DNA of 64,000 nt from Duganella dendranthematis (GCF_012849375.1 NZ_CP051684.1:62001-126000), one strand, 5' to 3'. Shown: positions 10,109 through 19,626, counted from the stretch's first letter. Notes: a model not told the origin generated them from the letters alone. Program-made: numbers and translations.

Positions 10109-11044
10109 TTATTTGAGTTCGCTCAACACGCGGTCCAGCGTGGCTTGATCATAAATCGCGTCGCCCACCAGATTGGCGTCGATGCGCTTGGTCAGCCCCA
10201 TCAGCACTTTGCCCGGACCGCACTCGACCACCTTGGTGACGCCGTCGGCGGCGATCTTCTGCACGGTTTCCACCCAGCGCACCGGCGCGGCGGCCTGGCG
10301 CACCAGCGCGTCCTTGATCGCGGCCGGATCGTTCAGCACGGCGACGTCGACGTTGTTGATCAGTTCGATCTGCGGCGCAGCGAAGGTAATGTTGGCCAGG
10401 TAGTCGCGCAGGCGGTCCGACGCCGGCTTCAGCAGCGACGAGTGGAACGGCGCCGACACCGGCAGTTTCATGGCGCGCTTGGCGCCCTTGCCCTTGGCGA
10501 TCTCGCAGGCGCGCTCAACGGCGGCGGTATCGCCCGCGATGACGACCTGCGCCGGCGCGTTGAAGTTGACGGCCTCGACCACGCCACCAGCGGCGGCGGC
10601 TTCGGCGCAAGCGGCACGGACATCGTCATCCGACAAGCCCAGCACCACGGCCATGGTGCCCTGACCGACCGGCACCGCTTCCTGCATGGCTTGCGCACGG
10701 AAGCGCACCAGCGGCACCGCGTCCTTGAACGAGATCACGCCGGCCGCCACCAGCGCCGAGTATTCGCCCAGGCTGTGGCCGGCCACCACCGACGGCACCG
10801 GGCCGCCGGCCGCGATCCAGGCGCGGTAAGTGGCGACCGCAGCGGTCAGCATCACCGGCTGGGTGTTGGTGGTCAGGTCCAGTTCTTCTTTCGGGCCTTC
10901 GGCGATCAGTTTGCCGAGGTCGAAGCCGAGCGCTTCCGACGCTTCGGCGACGGTCTGTGCAACGACCGGATTACCGGCAAAGCCGTCCAGCATCGCAATC
11001 GCTTGCGAACCTTGGCCTGGGAATACAAAAGCAAATTTAGTCAT
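10109..11044 (-). CDS. fabD: Malonyl-CoA:ACP transacylase (FabD)
   Basis: I chose the second in-frame ATG (11042-11044), giving 311 aa starting MTKFAFVFPGQGSQ, near the E. coli length of 309; an ATG three codons earlier is equally open. The nucleophile S91 lies in AGHSLGEYSAL and the partner H201 in SAPFHSSLL. It loads malonyl groups onto AcpP. It follows fabH after a 100-nt gap that contains the imperfect palindrome TTAGAACTCTAA at 11121-11132. Confidence 0.96.
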   Translation of the reverse strand: MTKFAFVFPGQGSQAIAMLDGFAGNPVVAQTVAEASEALGFDLGKLIAEGPKEELDLTTNTQPVMLTAAVATYRAWIAAGGPVPSVVAGHSLGEYSALVAAGVISFKDAVPLVRFRAQAMQEAVPVGQGTMAVVLGLSDDDVRAACAEAAAAGGVVEAVNFNAPAQVVIAGDTAAVERACEIAKGKGAKRAMKLPVSAPFHSSLLKPASDRLRDYLANITFAAPQIELINNVDVAVLNDPAAIKDALVRQAAAPVRWVETVQKIAADGVTKVVECGPGKVLMGLTKRIDANLVGDAIYDQATLDRVLSELK

Positions 11045-11144
11045 GACTTCCATCCATCTCTTTTATTATTGGCAGCAAAGCTATCATCGAAACATGACAG
11101 CGCTGCTACCGTTGAGTCCGTTAGAACTCTAATTCTAATTCAGG

Positions 11145-12128
11145 TCAAAAACGTAGCAGAACAGCGCCCCAGGTGAAGCCACCGCCGACACCTTCCAGCA
11201 TCAGGTTCTGACCACGCTTGACGCGACCATCGCGCACCGCGGCGTCCAGCGCCAGCGGAATCGATGCAGCCGAGGTATTGCCGTGCTGATCCACTGTGAC
11301 CACCATTTTGTCCATTGGCAGGCCCAGCTTTTTGGCGGTGCTGCTCATGATGCGCAGATTGGCCTGGTGAGGGATCAGCCAGTCAATTTCTTCCGCTTGC
11401 ATCTTGGCTTTTTCCAGCGCCTCGTCGGCCACTTTGGCCAGCACCGAGACAGCCAGCTTGAATACTGCCGGGCCATCCATGTACAGGTAGGCTTCGCCGG
11501 CGGTAGCGCCGCCAAAACTATGCGGCATGCACAGGATGTCGGAATGGCTGCCGTCCGCATGCAGCGCGGTCGACAGGATGCCCGGCTGGTCCGATGCGCT
11601 CAGCACGACAGCGCCGGCGCCATCGCCGAACAGCACGCAGGTGGTGCGGTCGTTAAAATCGAGAATACGGGAGAACACTTCCGAGCCGATCACCAGCACG
11701 TTCTTGTGCACGCCGGCGCGGATGAACGCATCGGCGGTGGACAGCGCATAGACGAAGCCGCTGCAGACAGCCTGCACGTCGACGGCGGCGCCGTGGTTGG
11801 TGATGCCCAGTTTCTGCTGCACGATGCAGGCGGTGCTGGGGAAGCTGCCGAAGAAATCCGGCGTCGAGCTGGCCACGATGATCAGGTCGATATCGTTGGG
11901 CTGCAAACCAGCCATGTCCAGCGCGTTGTTGGCGGCCTTGACTGCCAGGTCGGACGATTTCTCATCCGCTGCGGCAAAGTGACGCGCCGCGATGCCGCTG
12001 CGGCTGACGATCCACTCGTCCGAGGTTTCGATGCCTTTGGCAGCGAGTTGATCAGCCAATTCCTGGTTGGTCACCCGCTTGGCCGGCAGGTAGCTGCCGG
12101 TGCCGAGAATTTTGCTATACAAAGTCAT
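11145..12128 (-). CDS. fabH: 3-oxoacyl-ACP synthase III (FabH)
   Basis: 327-aa initiating ketosynthase that condenses acetyl-CoA with malonyl-ACP. The triad is C122 (DVQAVCSGF), H254 ([11 protein letters not shown]) and N284 (GNTSAAS). It starts 16 nt downstream of plsX, the conserved plsX-fabH pairing, so fatty-acid initiation and phosphatidate supply are co-transcribed. Confidence 0.97.
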   Translation of the reverse strand: MTLYSKILGTGSYLPAKRVTNQELADQLAAKGIETSDEWIVSRSGIAARHFAAADEKSSDLAVKAANNALDMAGLQPNDIDLIIVASSTPDFFGSFPSTACIVQQKLGITNHGAAVDVQAVCSGFVYALSTADAFIRAGVHKNVLVIGSEVFSRILDFNDRTTCVLFGDGAGAVVLSASDQPGILSTALHADGSHSDILCMPHSFGGATAGEAYLYMDGPAVFKLAVSVLAKVADEALEKAKMQAEEIDWLIPHQANLRIMSSTAKKLGLPMDKMVVTVDQHGNTSAASIPLALDAAVRDGRVKRGQNLMLEGVGGGFTWGAVLLRF

Positions 12129-12144
12129 GCCGTTTTACCGTCCA

Positions 12145-13205
12145 CTAAATAGTTGAGCTGGGTACTTCCGGTGTTTCGGTGTTACGCGGCATCAGCTCGG
12201 CGATCAGGGTCGAAATGTGCGGCAACACGTCATTTTTTGCAGCATCATACGCCCGCTTGATCGCCCATTCAAAGGAATATGCGTCGGCGCCGCCATGGCT
12301 CTTGAAGACCAGGCCGCGCAGGCCCAGCAGGCTGGCGCCGTTGTAACGCGACGGGGACAGGCGTTTTTTAATATTGTTCAGCGCGCCGCGACCGATCAAT
12401 GCGCTCAGCATGGTCAGCGGGTTGCGGGTGAATTCCGATTTGACGGTATCGGCAAAGAAGCGGGCCACGCCCTCCACTGCCTTCAGTGTGACGTTGCCGG
12501 TAAAGCCGTCGCACACCACCAGGTCGGTCGTGCCCTTGAAGATATCGTTGCCTTCGACGTTGCCGTGGAAGTTCAACGCGCCACGCTCGTGGTCGGCTTG
12601 CAGCAGCTTGCTGGTGGCCTTGACCACGTCGTTGCCCTTGATGTCCTCGGTGCCGACGTTCAGCAGGCCGATGGTCGGGCGGGCGATGTTTTCCATCGAC
12701 GACACCAGCACCGACCCCATGATGGCGAACTGGTGCAGGTGATGCGGTTCGCAATCGACGTTGGCGCCCAGGTCCAGCATATAGGTCGGGCCGCCCTTTT
12801 GATTGGGCATGATGCTGCAGATGGCCGGGCGATCGACGCCGCTCATGGTCTTCAGCACATAACGGGCGACCGCCATCAGCGCGCCGGTATTGCCGGCCGA
12901 GACGGAGGCCTGGGCGTTGCCGGCTTTGACTTGCTCGATGGCGACGCGCATCGACGAATCCTTCTTGCGGCGCAGGGCCACTTCCAGAGGATCGTCCATG
13001 GTAACTTGTTCGGAGGCGTGCACCACACTCAGACGCGGGTGGGCGTCGGCATGGTGTTTCTTCAGTTCGGCGCGGATGACGTCTTCGAGACCGACAAGGA
13101 TCAGCTCGGCATCAGGCTCACGTTTAACGAAGGAAACAGCTGCGGGGATAGTGACTGAGGGCCGTGATCGCCACCCATGCAGTCGATAGAAATTTTGATT
13201 GTCAT
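12145..13205 (-). pseudogene. plsX: plsX, phosphate acyltransferase, with a 1-nt frameshift near its 5' end
   Basis: PlsX makes acyl-phosphate from acyl-ACP for phospholipid synthesis. The reverse strand from 13205 reads [16 protein letters not shown], the canonical PlsX N-terminus, then the frame breaks. Adding one base near 13157-13160 (restoring codons for S-V-T-I-P after GDHGP) rejoins a frame that continues without stops through [12 protein letters not shown] into the long C-terminal part ([21 protein letters not shown], then NVGTEDIKG). The repaired protein would be 353 aa, matching the family. All neighbours are intact, so an assembly indel is more likely than real loss; no slippery heptamer is evident. 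As written, only codons from 13026 on are readable, beginning at a GTG. Confidence 0.85.
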
Positions 13206-13351
13206 TGTTATGGCAAGCAGCGGGACCGCGACTTCCGGACTCCGCGTTGGAACATGACGGTGTGCAAAACCAAATTGCAGCCGATTAAAAAAGAAAAAGC
13301 GATGCTACGCAAGTCAGCACCGCCTATTTCCAGGTCCAGCAAAAGCGTCGA

Positions 13352-13534
13352 TTACTCGTCGTTTTTGGTTTTCAGGACTTTGCGACCACGGTAGAAGCCG
13401 TTAGGGCTGATGTGGTGACGCAGGTGGGTTTCACCGGTGGTTGGCTCGATTGCCAGTTGTGGAGCAACCAGGAAATCGTGCGAACGGTGCATACCGCGCT
13501 TCGATGGGGATTTTTTGTTCTGTTGAACTGCCAT
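13352..13534 (-). CDS. rpmF: 50S ribosomal protein L32
   Basis: 60-aa basic protein starting [20 protein letters not shown] and containing [16 protein letters not shown], the typical L32 C-terminal segment. AGGAG lies upstream of the start. It follows yceD and precedes plsX, the order seen across proteobacteria. The four-cysteine zinc site of some L32 variants is absent, so this is the zinc-independent form. Confidence 0.97.
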   Translation of the reverse strand: MAVQQNKKSPSKRGMHRSHDFLVAPQLAIEPTTGETHLRHHISPNGFYRGRKVLKTKNDE

Positions 13535-13696
13535 GTTAATGACTCCTAATACATAAGTTCTAAAATTCTAACACAATCGATCAGCATACAACATGCGAAT
13601 CGAGCCCTACTACATTGCACTGCTAACTTGCCAAGACTCGATTTGCACGCGTTCTGACACGTTCTTTACTACGAAGTTTCTTCAACTTCTAACTAC

Positions 13697-14194
13697 TTAT
13701 TCGGGTTTGAGGCTCTTCAGAGCATCGAAGGGCGAGATCTTCTCGCTTTTCGCTTTGTCCAACAGGCTGGAATCCGGGCAGACATCGTGACGTGACGATT
13801 GTGGCAAGGCCAGCAACGCTTCGTCTTCCACCAGGTACATCAGCTCCATGTTGCGACTTCCAACAATGACGTCGATCGATTCGTCGTCTATCGTCGCTTC
13901 AATTTCGTCCGCCTGTTCATCGTCCTTACCCAGCATCAGCACGGTCGACGAATCGAGGTGGTGAGCGTAAGGCTGCAGGCAGCGCTGGCAAATCAGTTGC
14001 ACGGTGCCGTTGACCGACAGCGTCATCTGCGGAAAGCCCAGTTTATGGGTACTGCCGACTGCCTGCCAGGCGATCTCGCCGGACGGATCCGCACATTCCT
14101 TGGCCAGACGGGTCATTTCCGCAACGGGGGTCACGCCATCCCTGCTGCTGTTGGTCCGACAGAATTCAAAGGTGTCGATCACAAGAGCATTCAT
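13697..14194 (-). CDS. yceD: YceD family (DUF177), 23S rRNA accumulation protein
   Basis: The ATG at 14192-14194 with GGGGAA 8 nt upstream gives 165 aa (MNALVIDTFEFCRTNSSRDG), rather than the longer open frame. It has the family hallmarks: a CQRCLQPY motif near residues 69-76, an acidic middle, and LVEDEALLALPQSSRH near 120-135. YceD is needed for normal 23S rRNA accumulation in E. coli and chloroplasts. It is the first gene of the rpmF-plsX-fab transcript and has a good promoter upstream. Confidence 0.9.
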   Translation of the reverse strand: MNALVIDTFEFCRTNSSRDGVTPVAEMTRLAKECADPSGEIAWQAVGSTHKLGFPQMTLSVNGTVQLICQRCLQPYAHHLDSSTVLMLGKDDEQADEIEATIDDESIDVIVGSRNMELMYLVEDEALLALPQSSRHDVCPDSSLLDKAKSEKISPFDALKSLKPE

Positions 14195-14220
14195 TACAGA
14201 GGTTCCCCGGAAAACCTGCG

Positions 14221-14250
14221 ATAATAGCAGGGTTTTCGACATTAAGTCAA
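14221..14250 (-). promoter_or_regulatory. Sigma-70-type promoter of the yceD-rpmF-plsX-fab cluster
   Basis: On the minus strand TTGACT and TATTAT are separated by 18 nt, about 27 nt before the yceD start. An imperfect dyad (AAAACC-TGC / GCA-GGGTTTT) surrounds the -10 element and may be an operator. No equally good promoter is seen for the divergent maf gene. Confidence 0.65.
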
Positions 14251-14319
14251 AGCCTTAGCGATTTTTGCGACATTATTGTCGCTTCCAGCGCCGGCGACAG
14301 AGCATATAACATTCCCCTC

Positions 14320-14910
14320 ATGACATCAAGTTTACTCGTACTGGCTTCCAGCTCCGCCTACCGCAAAGAATTATTATCGCGCCTGCAACTGCCGTTCGAG
14401 GTGGCCGTGCCGGCCATCGACGAGTCCCCGCAGCCGGGCGAGATGCCAAGCGCCACCGCGCTGCGGCTGGCGCTGGAAAAAGCCGCCGCCGTGGCCGCCA
14501 GGATGCCGGGCGCCATCGTCATCGGCTCCGACCAGGTTGCCACGCTGGATGACGAACAGATCGGCAAGCCGGGCAACCACGCCAACGCGCTGGCGCAATT
14601 GCAGAAAATGCGCGGCCGCGAGGTCGTCTTCCACACCGCGCTGTGCGTATGGGACGGCCGCGACGGCAGCCACCAGCTGCAAGACATCCAGACCGTGGTC
14701 CAGTTCCGCGACCTGCCGGATGCCGAGCTGGACGCCTATCTGCGCATCGAGCAACCCTACGACTGCGCCGGCAGCGCCAAGAACGAGGCGCTGGGCATCG
14801 CCATCCTCGAACGCATCGACAGCAACGACCCGACCGCCCTCACCGGCTTGCCATTAATCGCGCTGACAGGCATGCTGCGCAATATTGGCATCACCTTCTT
14901 CCAACAATAA
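14320..14910 (+). CDS. Maf-family nucleoside triphosphate pyrophosphatase (YceF type)
   Basis: 196-aa Maf/HAM1-fold enzyme hydrolysing modified or methylated NTPs (YceF prefers m7GTP). It opens LLVLASSSAYRKELLSRL, has the Maf signature PAIDESP at residues ~31-37 and the catalytic aspartate D71 in GSDQVA, with conserved GKPGNHANA downstream. Divergent from yceD and 1 nt upstream of the methyltransferase gene, with which it is surely co-transcribed. I assign YceF rather than YhdE from the yceD/rpmF neighbourhood. Confidence 0.9.
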   Translation: MTSSLLVLASSSAYRKELLSRLQLPFEVAVPAIDESPQPGEMPSATALRLALEKAAAVAARMPGAIVIGSDQVATLDDEQIGKPGNHANALAQLQKMRGREVVFHTALCVWDGRDGSHQLQDIQTVVQFRDLPDAELDAYLRIEQPYDCAGSAKNEALGIAILERIDSNDPTALTGLPLIALTGMLRNIGITFFQQ

Positions 14911-14911
14911 T

Positions 14912-15637
14912 ATGACCGGCACCCTCTTTTTAATCCCGAACACCCTGGGCGAGACCGAAGCGCTCGCCAATGTGCTGCCTGAACAGGTCCAGCGCATCAC
15001 CTCGCAGCTCGACTACTTCGTGGCGGAAAACGCCAAGACCGCACGCGCTTTTCTCAAACTGGTCGGCGCCCAGCATCCGCTGTGCAAGCCGATGCAGGAA
15101 ATCAAAATCGCCGAACTCAACGTCAACACCCCAGCCGCCGCACTGACCGACCTGCTGGCGCCGCTGCTGGCGGGCCAGGATGGCGGCCTGGTGTCGGAAG
15201 CCGGCGTGCCGGCTGTGGCCGATCCCGGTGCCGACCTGGTGCGGCTGGCGCATCAGCACAAGATCCCGGTGCGGCCGCTGGTCGGGCCGTCGTCGCTGCT
15301 GCTGGCCGTCATGGCGAGCGGCCTGAACGGCCAGAGCTTCGCCTTCAACGGCTACCTGCCCACCGATGCTGCCCAGCGTGACAAGCGCATCAAGGAACTG
15401 GAACTGCGCTCGCGCAAGGAAAAGCAAACTCAGCTCTTCATCGAAACCCCGTACCGCAACGCCGCCATGCTGGAAGCGCTGGTGGCGGCCTGCGCGCCGG
15501 TCACGCTGGTGTGCGTGGCGACCGATCTGAGTCTGCCCTCCGAAACCATCCGCACCATGACGGCGGCGCAGTGGAAAACCGCGCCGGCGCCGGACTTCCA
15601 CAAGAAGCCGACCGTATTCCTGCTGCTGGGGCAATAA
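14912..15637 (+). CDS. RsmI-like SAM-dependent methyltransferase (tetrapyrrole methylase fold)
   Basis: Starts at ATG 14912 (MTGTLFLIPNTLGE), 1 nt after the maf stop, giving 241 aa. The RsmI-like motifs are LVSEAGVPAVADPGADLV (~residues 88-105), PLVGPSSLLLAVMASGL (~117-133) and FIETPYRN (~175-182). RsmI 2'-O-methylates C1402 of 16S rRNA, but this protein is shorter (RsmI is about 286 aa) and belongs to a sister group beside maf, so the substrate is not certain. Confidence 0.8.
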   Translation: MTGTLFLIPNTLGETEALANVLPEQVQRITSQLDYFVAENAKTARAFLKLVGAQHPLCKPMQEIKIAELNVNTPAAALTDLLAPLLAGQDGGLVSEAGVPAVADPGADLVRLAHQHKIPVRPLVGPSSLLLAVMASGLNGQSFAFNGYLPTDAAQRDKRIKELELRSRKEKQTQLFIETPYRNAAMLEALVAACAPVTLVCVATDLSLPSETIRTMTAAQWKTAPAPDFHKKPTVFLLLGQ

Positions 15638-15638
15638 G

Positions 15639-16892
15639 ATGACGACGCCTTATGAATGGCTGATCGGCCTGCGCTACATCCGTGCCGGCCGCCGCAGTGG
15701 CCGTAACAGCTACATCTCCTTCATGTCGCTGGTGTCGATTGCCGGCGTCGGCCTTGGCGTAGCGGCGCTGATCGTCGTACTGTCGGTGATGAACGGCTTC
15801 CAGCGCGACGTCGGCGCGCGCATGATCTCGATCCTGTCGCACATCGAAGTGTTTGATGCGCGCGGCATCCTGACGGACTGGCAAGCGACCGCGCGCGACG
15901 CCGAACGCAATCCGGCGGTCAAGGGCGCCGCCCCCTTCGTCGAACTGCCGGGCATGCTGCTGCAGGAAGACAGCATGAAACCGGCGCTGCTGCGCGGCAT
16001 CCTGCCGGCACAGGAAGCCCAGGTCGCCGACTTCATGCAAGGCAAGAACGCCGCCGCGCTGGACCTGCTGAAAGCGGGCGCCAAGCAGATCGTGCTGGGC
16101 TCGGAACTGGCCAAGGCGCTGCACGTCAAGGCAGGCGACCACATCGTGCTGGCGATGCCGTCGCAGCAGTCGACCGTCAACAACCTGATGCCGCAGACCT
16201 ACCGCTTCACAGTGGCGGGCACGTTTGAAGTCGGGCATTTTGAATTCGACTCCGGCATGGCCTTCATTCACATGCAGGATGCGGAAGACATTCTGCACCT
16301 GACCGCGCCGATGGGCCTGCGCCTGCGCATCACCGACGCCAACCAGGCGCCGCAGATCGCGCACGAACTGAAGAACAACCTCAGCGGCAACTACCTGGTG
16401 CGCGACTGGACCCAGCGCAATTCCACCTGGTTTGCCGCCGTGCAGAGCCAGAAGCACATGATGTTCATCATCCTGACGCTGATCGTGGCCGTGGCCGCGT
16501 TCAACGTGGTGGCGATGCTGGTGATGTCGGTGACCGACAAGCGCGCCGACATCGCCATTTTGCGCACGCTGGGTGCGCGCCCGGCGTCGATCATGAAGAT
16601 CTTCATGGTGCAGGGTTTGCTGTCGGGCCTGATGGGCGTGGCGGCCGGCGCCACGCTGGGCATCCTGATCGCGTGGAACCTGCCGCAAATCGCCAGCGGC
16701 ATCGAACACCTGCTGGGCATCCAGCTGCTCGACAAGAATATCTACTTCATCACCTCGGTGCCGTCGCAGCTGTTGTGGAGCGATGTGACCGGCGTGGTGG
16801 GCGTGGCGGTCGTGCTGTCTTTCCTGTCCACGCTGTATCCGAGCTGGTGGGCCACCCGCGCCAATCCGGCCGAAGCCTTGCGCTACGAGTAA
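15639..16892 (+). CDS. lolC: Lipoprotein-releasing ABC transporter membrane subunit LolC/LolE
   Basis: 417-aa inner-membrane protein with the MacB/FtsX layout: one N-terminal helix (residues ~24-50), a periplasmic domain of ~220 residues, then three helices at ~276-300, ~322-345 and ~384-405. It begins PYEWLIGLRYIRAGRRSGRNSYISF, typical of LolC/E, and ends with the ANPAEALRYE tail of the family. It extracts lipoproteins for LolA. Unusually, no lolD ATPase gene follows: the next gene is convergent. It may act as a LolF-like homodimeric partner or use LolD encoded elsewhere. Confidence 0.92.
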   Translation: MTTPYEWLIGLRYIRAGRRSGRNSYISFMSLVSIAGVGLGVAALIVVLSVMNGFQRDVGARMISILSHIEVFDARGILTDWQATARDAERNPAVKGAAPFVELPGMLLQEDSMKPALLRGILPAQEAQVADFMQGKNAAALDLLKAGAKQIVLGSELAKALHVKAGDHIVLAMPSQQSTVNNLMPQTYRFTVAGTFEVGHFEFDSGMAFIHMQDAEDILHLTAPMGLRLRITDANQAPQIAHELKNNLSGNYLVRDWTQRNSTWFAAVQSQKHMMFIILTLIVAVAAFNVVAMLVMSVTDKRADIAILRTLGARPASIMKIFMVQGLLSGLMGVAAGATLGILIAWNLPQIASGIEHLLGIQLLDKNIYFITSVPSQLLWSDVTGVVGVAVVLSFLSTLYPSWWATRANPAEALRYE

Positions 16893-16914
16893 AACCGGGG
16901 TCAAACCCGAAATT

Positions 16915-18180
16915 TTAAATGTTGCGGGTGTAGTCAGTGACCCACTCGATGGCGGCCAGCTGGATGGAGTAGAGGTCGGATGGCCGCAGGCTGAGCTGAT
17001 GCAGCATCTGCGCCAGCACACGGCCGTCGCGGCCGCTTTCGAGGTGTTCGATCAGGCTCAGCATGCTGCCGTAGTCGCCGGCGCGGTGCAGCAAGGCGCC
17101 GCGCACGTCGTCCAGCACGTTGACGCTTTCCAGCACGTCGTGCATGTGGATCGAGAACAAGGTGTCCATCAGCGACATCACCCCCACCGTGAAGCCGATG
17201 TCGGCGCTGACCCGCTGGCCCGGCTGCCGGTGCTCCACCATCAATTCCATCGTCTTGCCGCGCGTGGTGGCCAGTTGCAGCAACGGTGAGGTGAATTCCT
17301 GCGTGCCGCCATTCTTCACGTACAGCAGGATCTGCAACCAGCGCCGCAGCTGGCGCCGCCCCAGCACCATTAGCGCATGGCTGACCGAGTTGATGCGCTG
17401 CCGCGCGCCGACCGCCGGCGTGTTCACCAGTCGCAGCAGGTTCAGCGTGATCAGCGCGTCATGTTTGACGCTACGTTCGATCTCGGCGCTGCTGGCGTCC
17501 TTGTCCAGCAATTCCAGCAGATGCAGCACGCTCATCTGCGAGGGCGAGATCTTCTTGCCGCTCAAAATCACCGGCCGCGCAAAGTAATAGCCCTGGAAGT
17601 ATTCGAAGCCGAGGTCCATGCACTGCTGGAACTCTTCGACGGTCTCGACCTTCTCAGCCAGCAGCTTCTGCTTGGGATTCTTCAGCACCCGCGCCAGCGC
17701 CGGCAAGGTGCCGGGCTGCATATCCTTGATATCGACCTTGATCACGTCGCACAGCGGCGTCAGTTTCTGCACATCCTCCGTGTGACCGATCACATCGTCC
17801 AGTGCAAACCTGAAGCCGGCCTCCTTCAGTTCGCGCACGCGCGCCAGCACTTCCGGCGTGGCTTTGACGGTTTCCAGGAGTTCGAGGATGACTTTGTCGT
17901 TCGGCAGAAAGCGAATGAAGTCGCTCATCAGCCCGACCGCGTCGACGTTCACGAACGCCATCTGGTCGCCCACCACCTGCCCCATGCCCAGCTCGGATGC
18001 GTGGGCGATGACGGTTGCGGTGGCCTGGATATCGTCGGTGACGTGCGCGCCGTTGTAGGAGCCGGCGTCGCGGAACAGCAGCTCATACGCCACCAGCCGC
18101 TGTCCCCGGTTGAGGATAGGCTGGCGCGCGAGGAAGAAATTATCCGCTAATTTCGGTGAGGCCGGCGAAGCTAACATCAT
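16915..18180 (-). CDS. EAL-HDOD signalling protein with degenerate EAL site
   Basis: 421-aa cytoplasmic protein. Residues ~14-210 form an EAL-type domain (FFLARQPILNRGQRLVAYEL, VILELLETV, FRFALDDV, VKVDIKD-like, KLLAEKVETVEEF) and ~220-410 an HDOD domain (ISPSQMSVLHLLELL, ALITLNLLRLVNTPA, GRRQLRRWLQILLY). The EAL triplet is replaced by ELL and other metal ligands look incomplete, as in the CdgJ/YuxH group, so it probably binds or senses rather than degrades c-di-GMP. The ribosome binding site lies in a GGGAGCTCCC palindrome. Convergent with lolC. Confidence 0.88.
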   Translation of the reverse strand: MMLASPASPKLADNFFLARQPILNRGQRLVAYELLFRDAGSYNGAHVTDDIQATATVIAHASELGMGQVVGDQMAFVNVDAVGLMSDFIRFLPNDKVILELLETVKATPEVLARVRELKEAGFRFALDDVIGHTEDVQKLTPLCDVIKVDIKDMQPGTLPALARVLKNPKQKLLAEKVETVEEFQQCMDLGFEYFQGYYFARPVILSGKKISPSQMSVLHLLELLDKDASSAEIERSVKHDALITLNLLRLVNTPAVGARQRINSVSHALMVLGRRQLRRWLQILLYVKNGGTQEFTSPLLQLATTRGKTMELMVEHRQPGQRVSADIGFTVGVMSLMDTLFSIHMHDVLESVNVLDDVRGALLHRAGDYGSMLSLIEHLESGRDGRVLAQMLHQLSLRPSDLYSIQLAAIEWVTDYTRNI

Positions 18181-18225
18181 GGGGAGCTCCCAGTGTCAAT
18201 CTGCTTGTCCCCAGCCTATACCTAA

Positions 18226-19185
18226 TTATGTACTCTTTACAATATTTTTCTGGCGGATAGGCGGGCGGCGCTCGCTAGTGTTGCGCGTACCCGTCGTCTG
18301 CGTGCCCGTCTCCAGCGTAAAGCGCGCGCCGGCGTCCTGGCCCAGCGCTTTCACCAGCCACGGCATGACTTCCTTGAGCATCGGTTCCAGCGTGTACGGC
18401 GGGTTCAGGATGAACATGCCGCTGCTGTGCAGGCCGCCAATCCCGTCCGGCATCGGCGTCTTGATCGTCAACACCACGTTCAGCCATTGCGCGGCCGGTA
18501 GCTGCTTGAGCTTGTCGGCGAACTGGCGCGATTCCATCCGTTGCAGCAGCGGATACCAGACCGCGTAGGTCCCGGTCGGGAAGCGGCCCAGCGCTTCGGC
18601 CAGCACGTCCTTGGTCTTTTTGTAGTCCTGCTTGTCTTCATACGGCGGATCGATCAGCACCAGCGCGCGGCGCGACGGCGGCGGCAGCAGCGCTTTCAGT
18701 GCGGCGAAACCATCGCCACGCGTGACCAGCACGCGCTTGCCGCGCACGGTCGAGCGAATACCCTGCTGCGCAGCATGCTCGTCCAGCTTGCGGAAGTTAT
18801 CCGCCAGCAGCTTGGAGTCGGCGGGGTGCAGCTCGAACAGGCGCAGGCGGTCCTGCTCGCGCGCCACCTTGTCGGCCACGTATGGCGAGCCCGGGTAGTA
18901 GCGCATCTTGCCGCTCGGGTTCATGCCGCGCACCAGGTCAACGTACTCCTTGACCGGCGCCGGCATGTCCGTCAGGTTCCACAGCGGGCCGATGCCGGTG
19001 TCGTACTCAGCATTCTTGGATGCGAACGCGCCGTCCAGCTCGTAGACGCCGGCGCCCGAATGGGTGTCGATGTAGCTGTAGGCCACATCTTTCTGATTCA
19101 GGTACTGCAGCAACTGGATGGTGATGAAGTGCTTGAGCACGTCGGCGTGGTTACCCGCGTGAAAGGCATGGCGGTAAGAGAACAT
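18226..19185 (-). CDS. rlmJ: 23S rRNA (adenine2030-N6)-methyltransferase RlmJ
   Basis: 319-aa SAM-dependent N6-adenine methyltransferase. The N-terminus MFSYRHAFHAGNHADVLKH is the strongly conserved RlmJ opening, SAM motif I is YIDTHSGAGVY (~39-48), and the catalytic DPPY motif is at 179-182 (LIDPPYED). The last ~30 residues form a basic low-complexity tail absent from the ~280-aa E. coli enzyme. Monocistronic by spacing. Confidence 0.95.
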   Translation of the reverse strand: MFSYRHAFHAGNHADVLKHFITIQLLQYLNQKDVAYSYIDTHSGAGVYELDGAFASKNAEYDTGIGPLWNLTDMPAPVKEYVDLVRGMNPSGKMRYYPGSPYVADKVAREQDRLRLFELHPADSKLLADNFRKLDEHAAQQGIRSTVRGKRVLVTRGDGFAALKALLPPPSRRALVLIDPPYEDKQDYKKTKDVLAEALGRFPTGTYAVWYPLLQRMESRQFADKLKQLPAAQWLNVVLTIKTPMPDGIGGLHSSGMFILNPPYTLEPMLKEVMPWLVKALGQDAGARFTLETGTQTTGTRNTSERRPPIRQKNIVKST

Positions 19186-19350
19186 AAGCTGGTGATCCTG
19201 ATTGATTCAATCCGACATTATCCCTCAGATCGCGCCGGCAACCAAAAAAAGCCCGCATATCGTTTGCATCAAAGCGCCTGCATGCTGGCTGACTAAGATG
19301 GAACTGCTGCGTCGGCATCCGTTGGCGCAGCATATTTCATGGAGGAGATT

Positions 19351-19626
19351 ATGGCTTTCAATAATGTAGGGCCGCTGACCTTCCTGGCGCCCGGCCAAGC
19401 CGTCACCTGGAGTTATACCTACGGCGGCGACCGCGGCACCCAGTTTGCGTCGGCAGACGTCAAAACGCCCAACCAGGGCGCCGTCCACCTGGCCGACCAG
19501 CAGCGCAAGGCCAAGGACAACAATGGCAACGCCACGTACTTCGTCACCATCCACAACCAGGGCGTCGGCGGCTGCTTCCACAACCTGCAAGGCGGGGGAT
19601 GTCATGAAGATGACCATCGTAACTGA
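19351..19626 (+). CDS. Small uncharacterised beta-rich protein
   Basis: The ATG at 19351 follows GGAGGAG directly, giving 91 aa (MAFNNVGPLTFLAPGQAVTW). Alternating hydrophobics, YGGDRGTQFASADVKTP and TYFVTIHNQGVGGCFHNLQGGG suggest a small jelly-roll or lectin-like beta sandwich; no export signal is seen. The last residues (CHEDDHRN) are read out of frame through the ribosome binding site of the next gene, so the natural end may lie near the GGG. I do not recognise a characterised homologue. Confidence 0.75.
   Translation: MAFNNVGPLTFLAPGQAVTWSYTYGGDRGTQFASADVKTPNQGAVHLADQQRKAKDNNGNATYFVTIHNQGVGGCFHNLQGGGCHEDDHRN

Noticed and set aside
16893-16914. Terminator between lolC and the EAL-HDOD gene
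   Set aside because: The CGGGT/ACCCG-like stem is only 4-5 bp with an AAATTTT tail; too weak to list.
15501-17021. 506-codon open frame on the minus strand
   Set aside because: Antisense shadow of lolC and of the end of the RsmI-like gene; no domain and no ribosome binding site.
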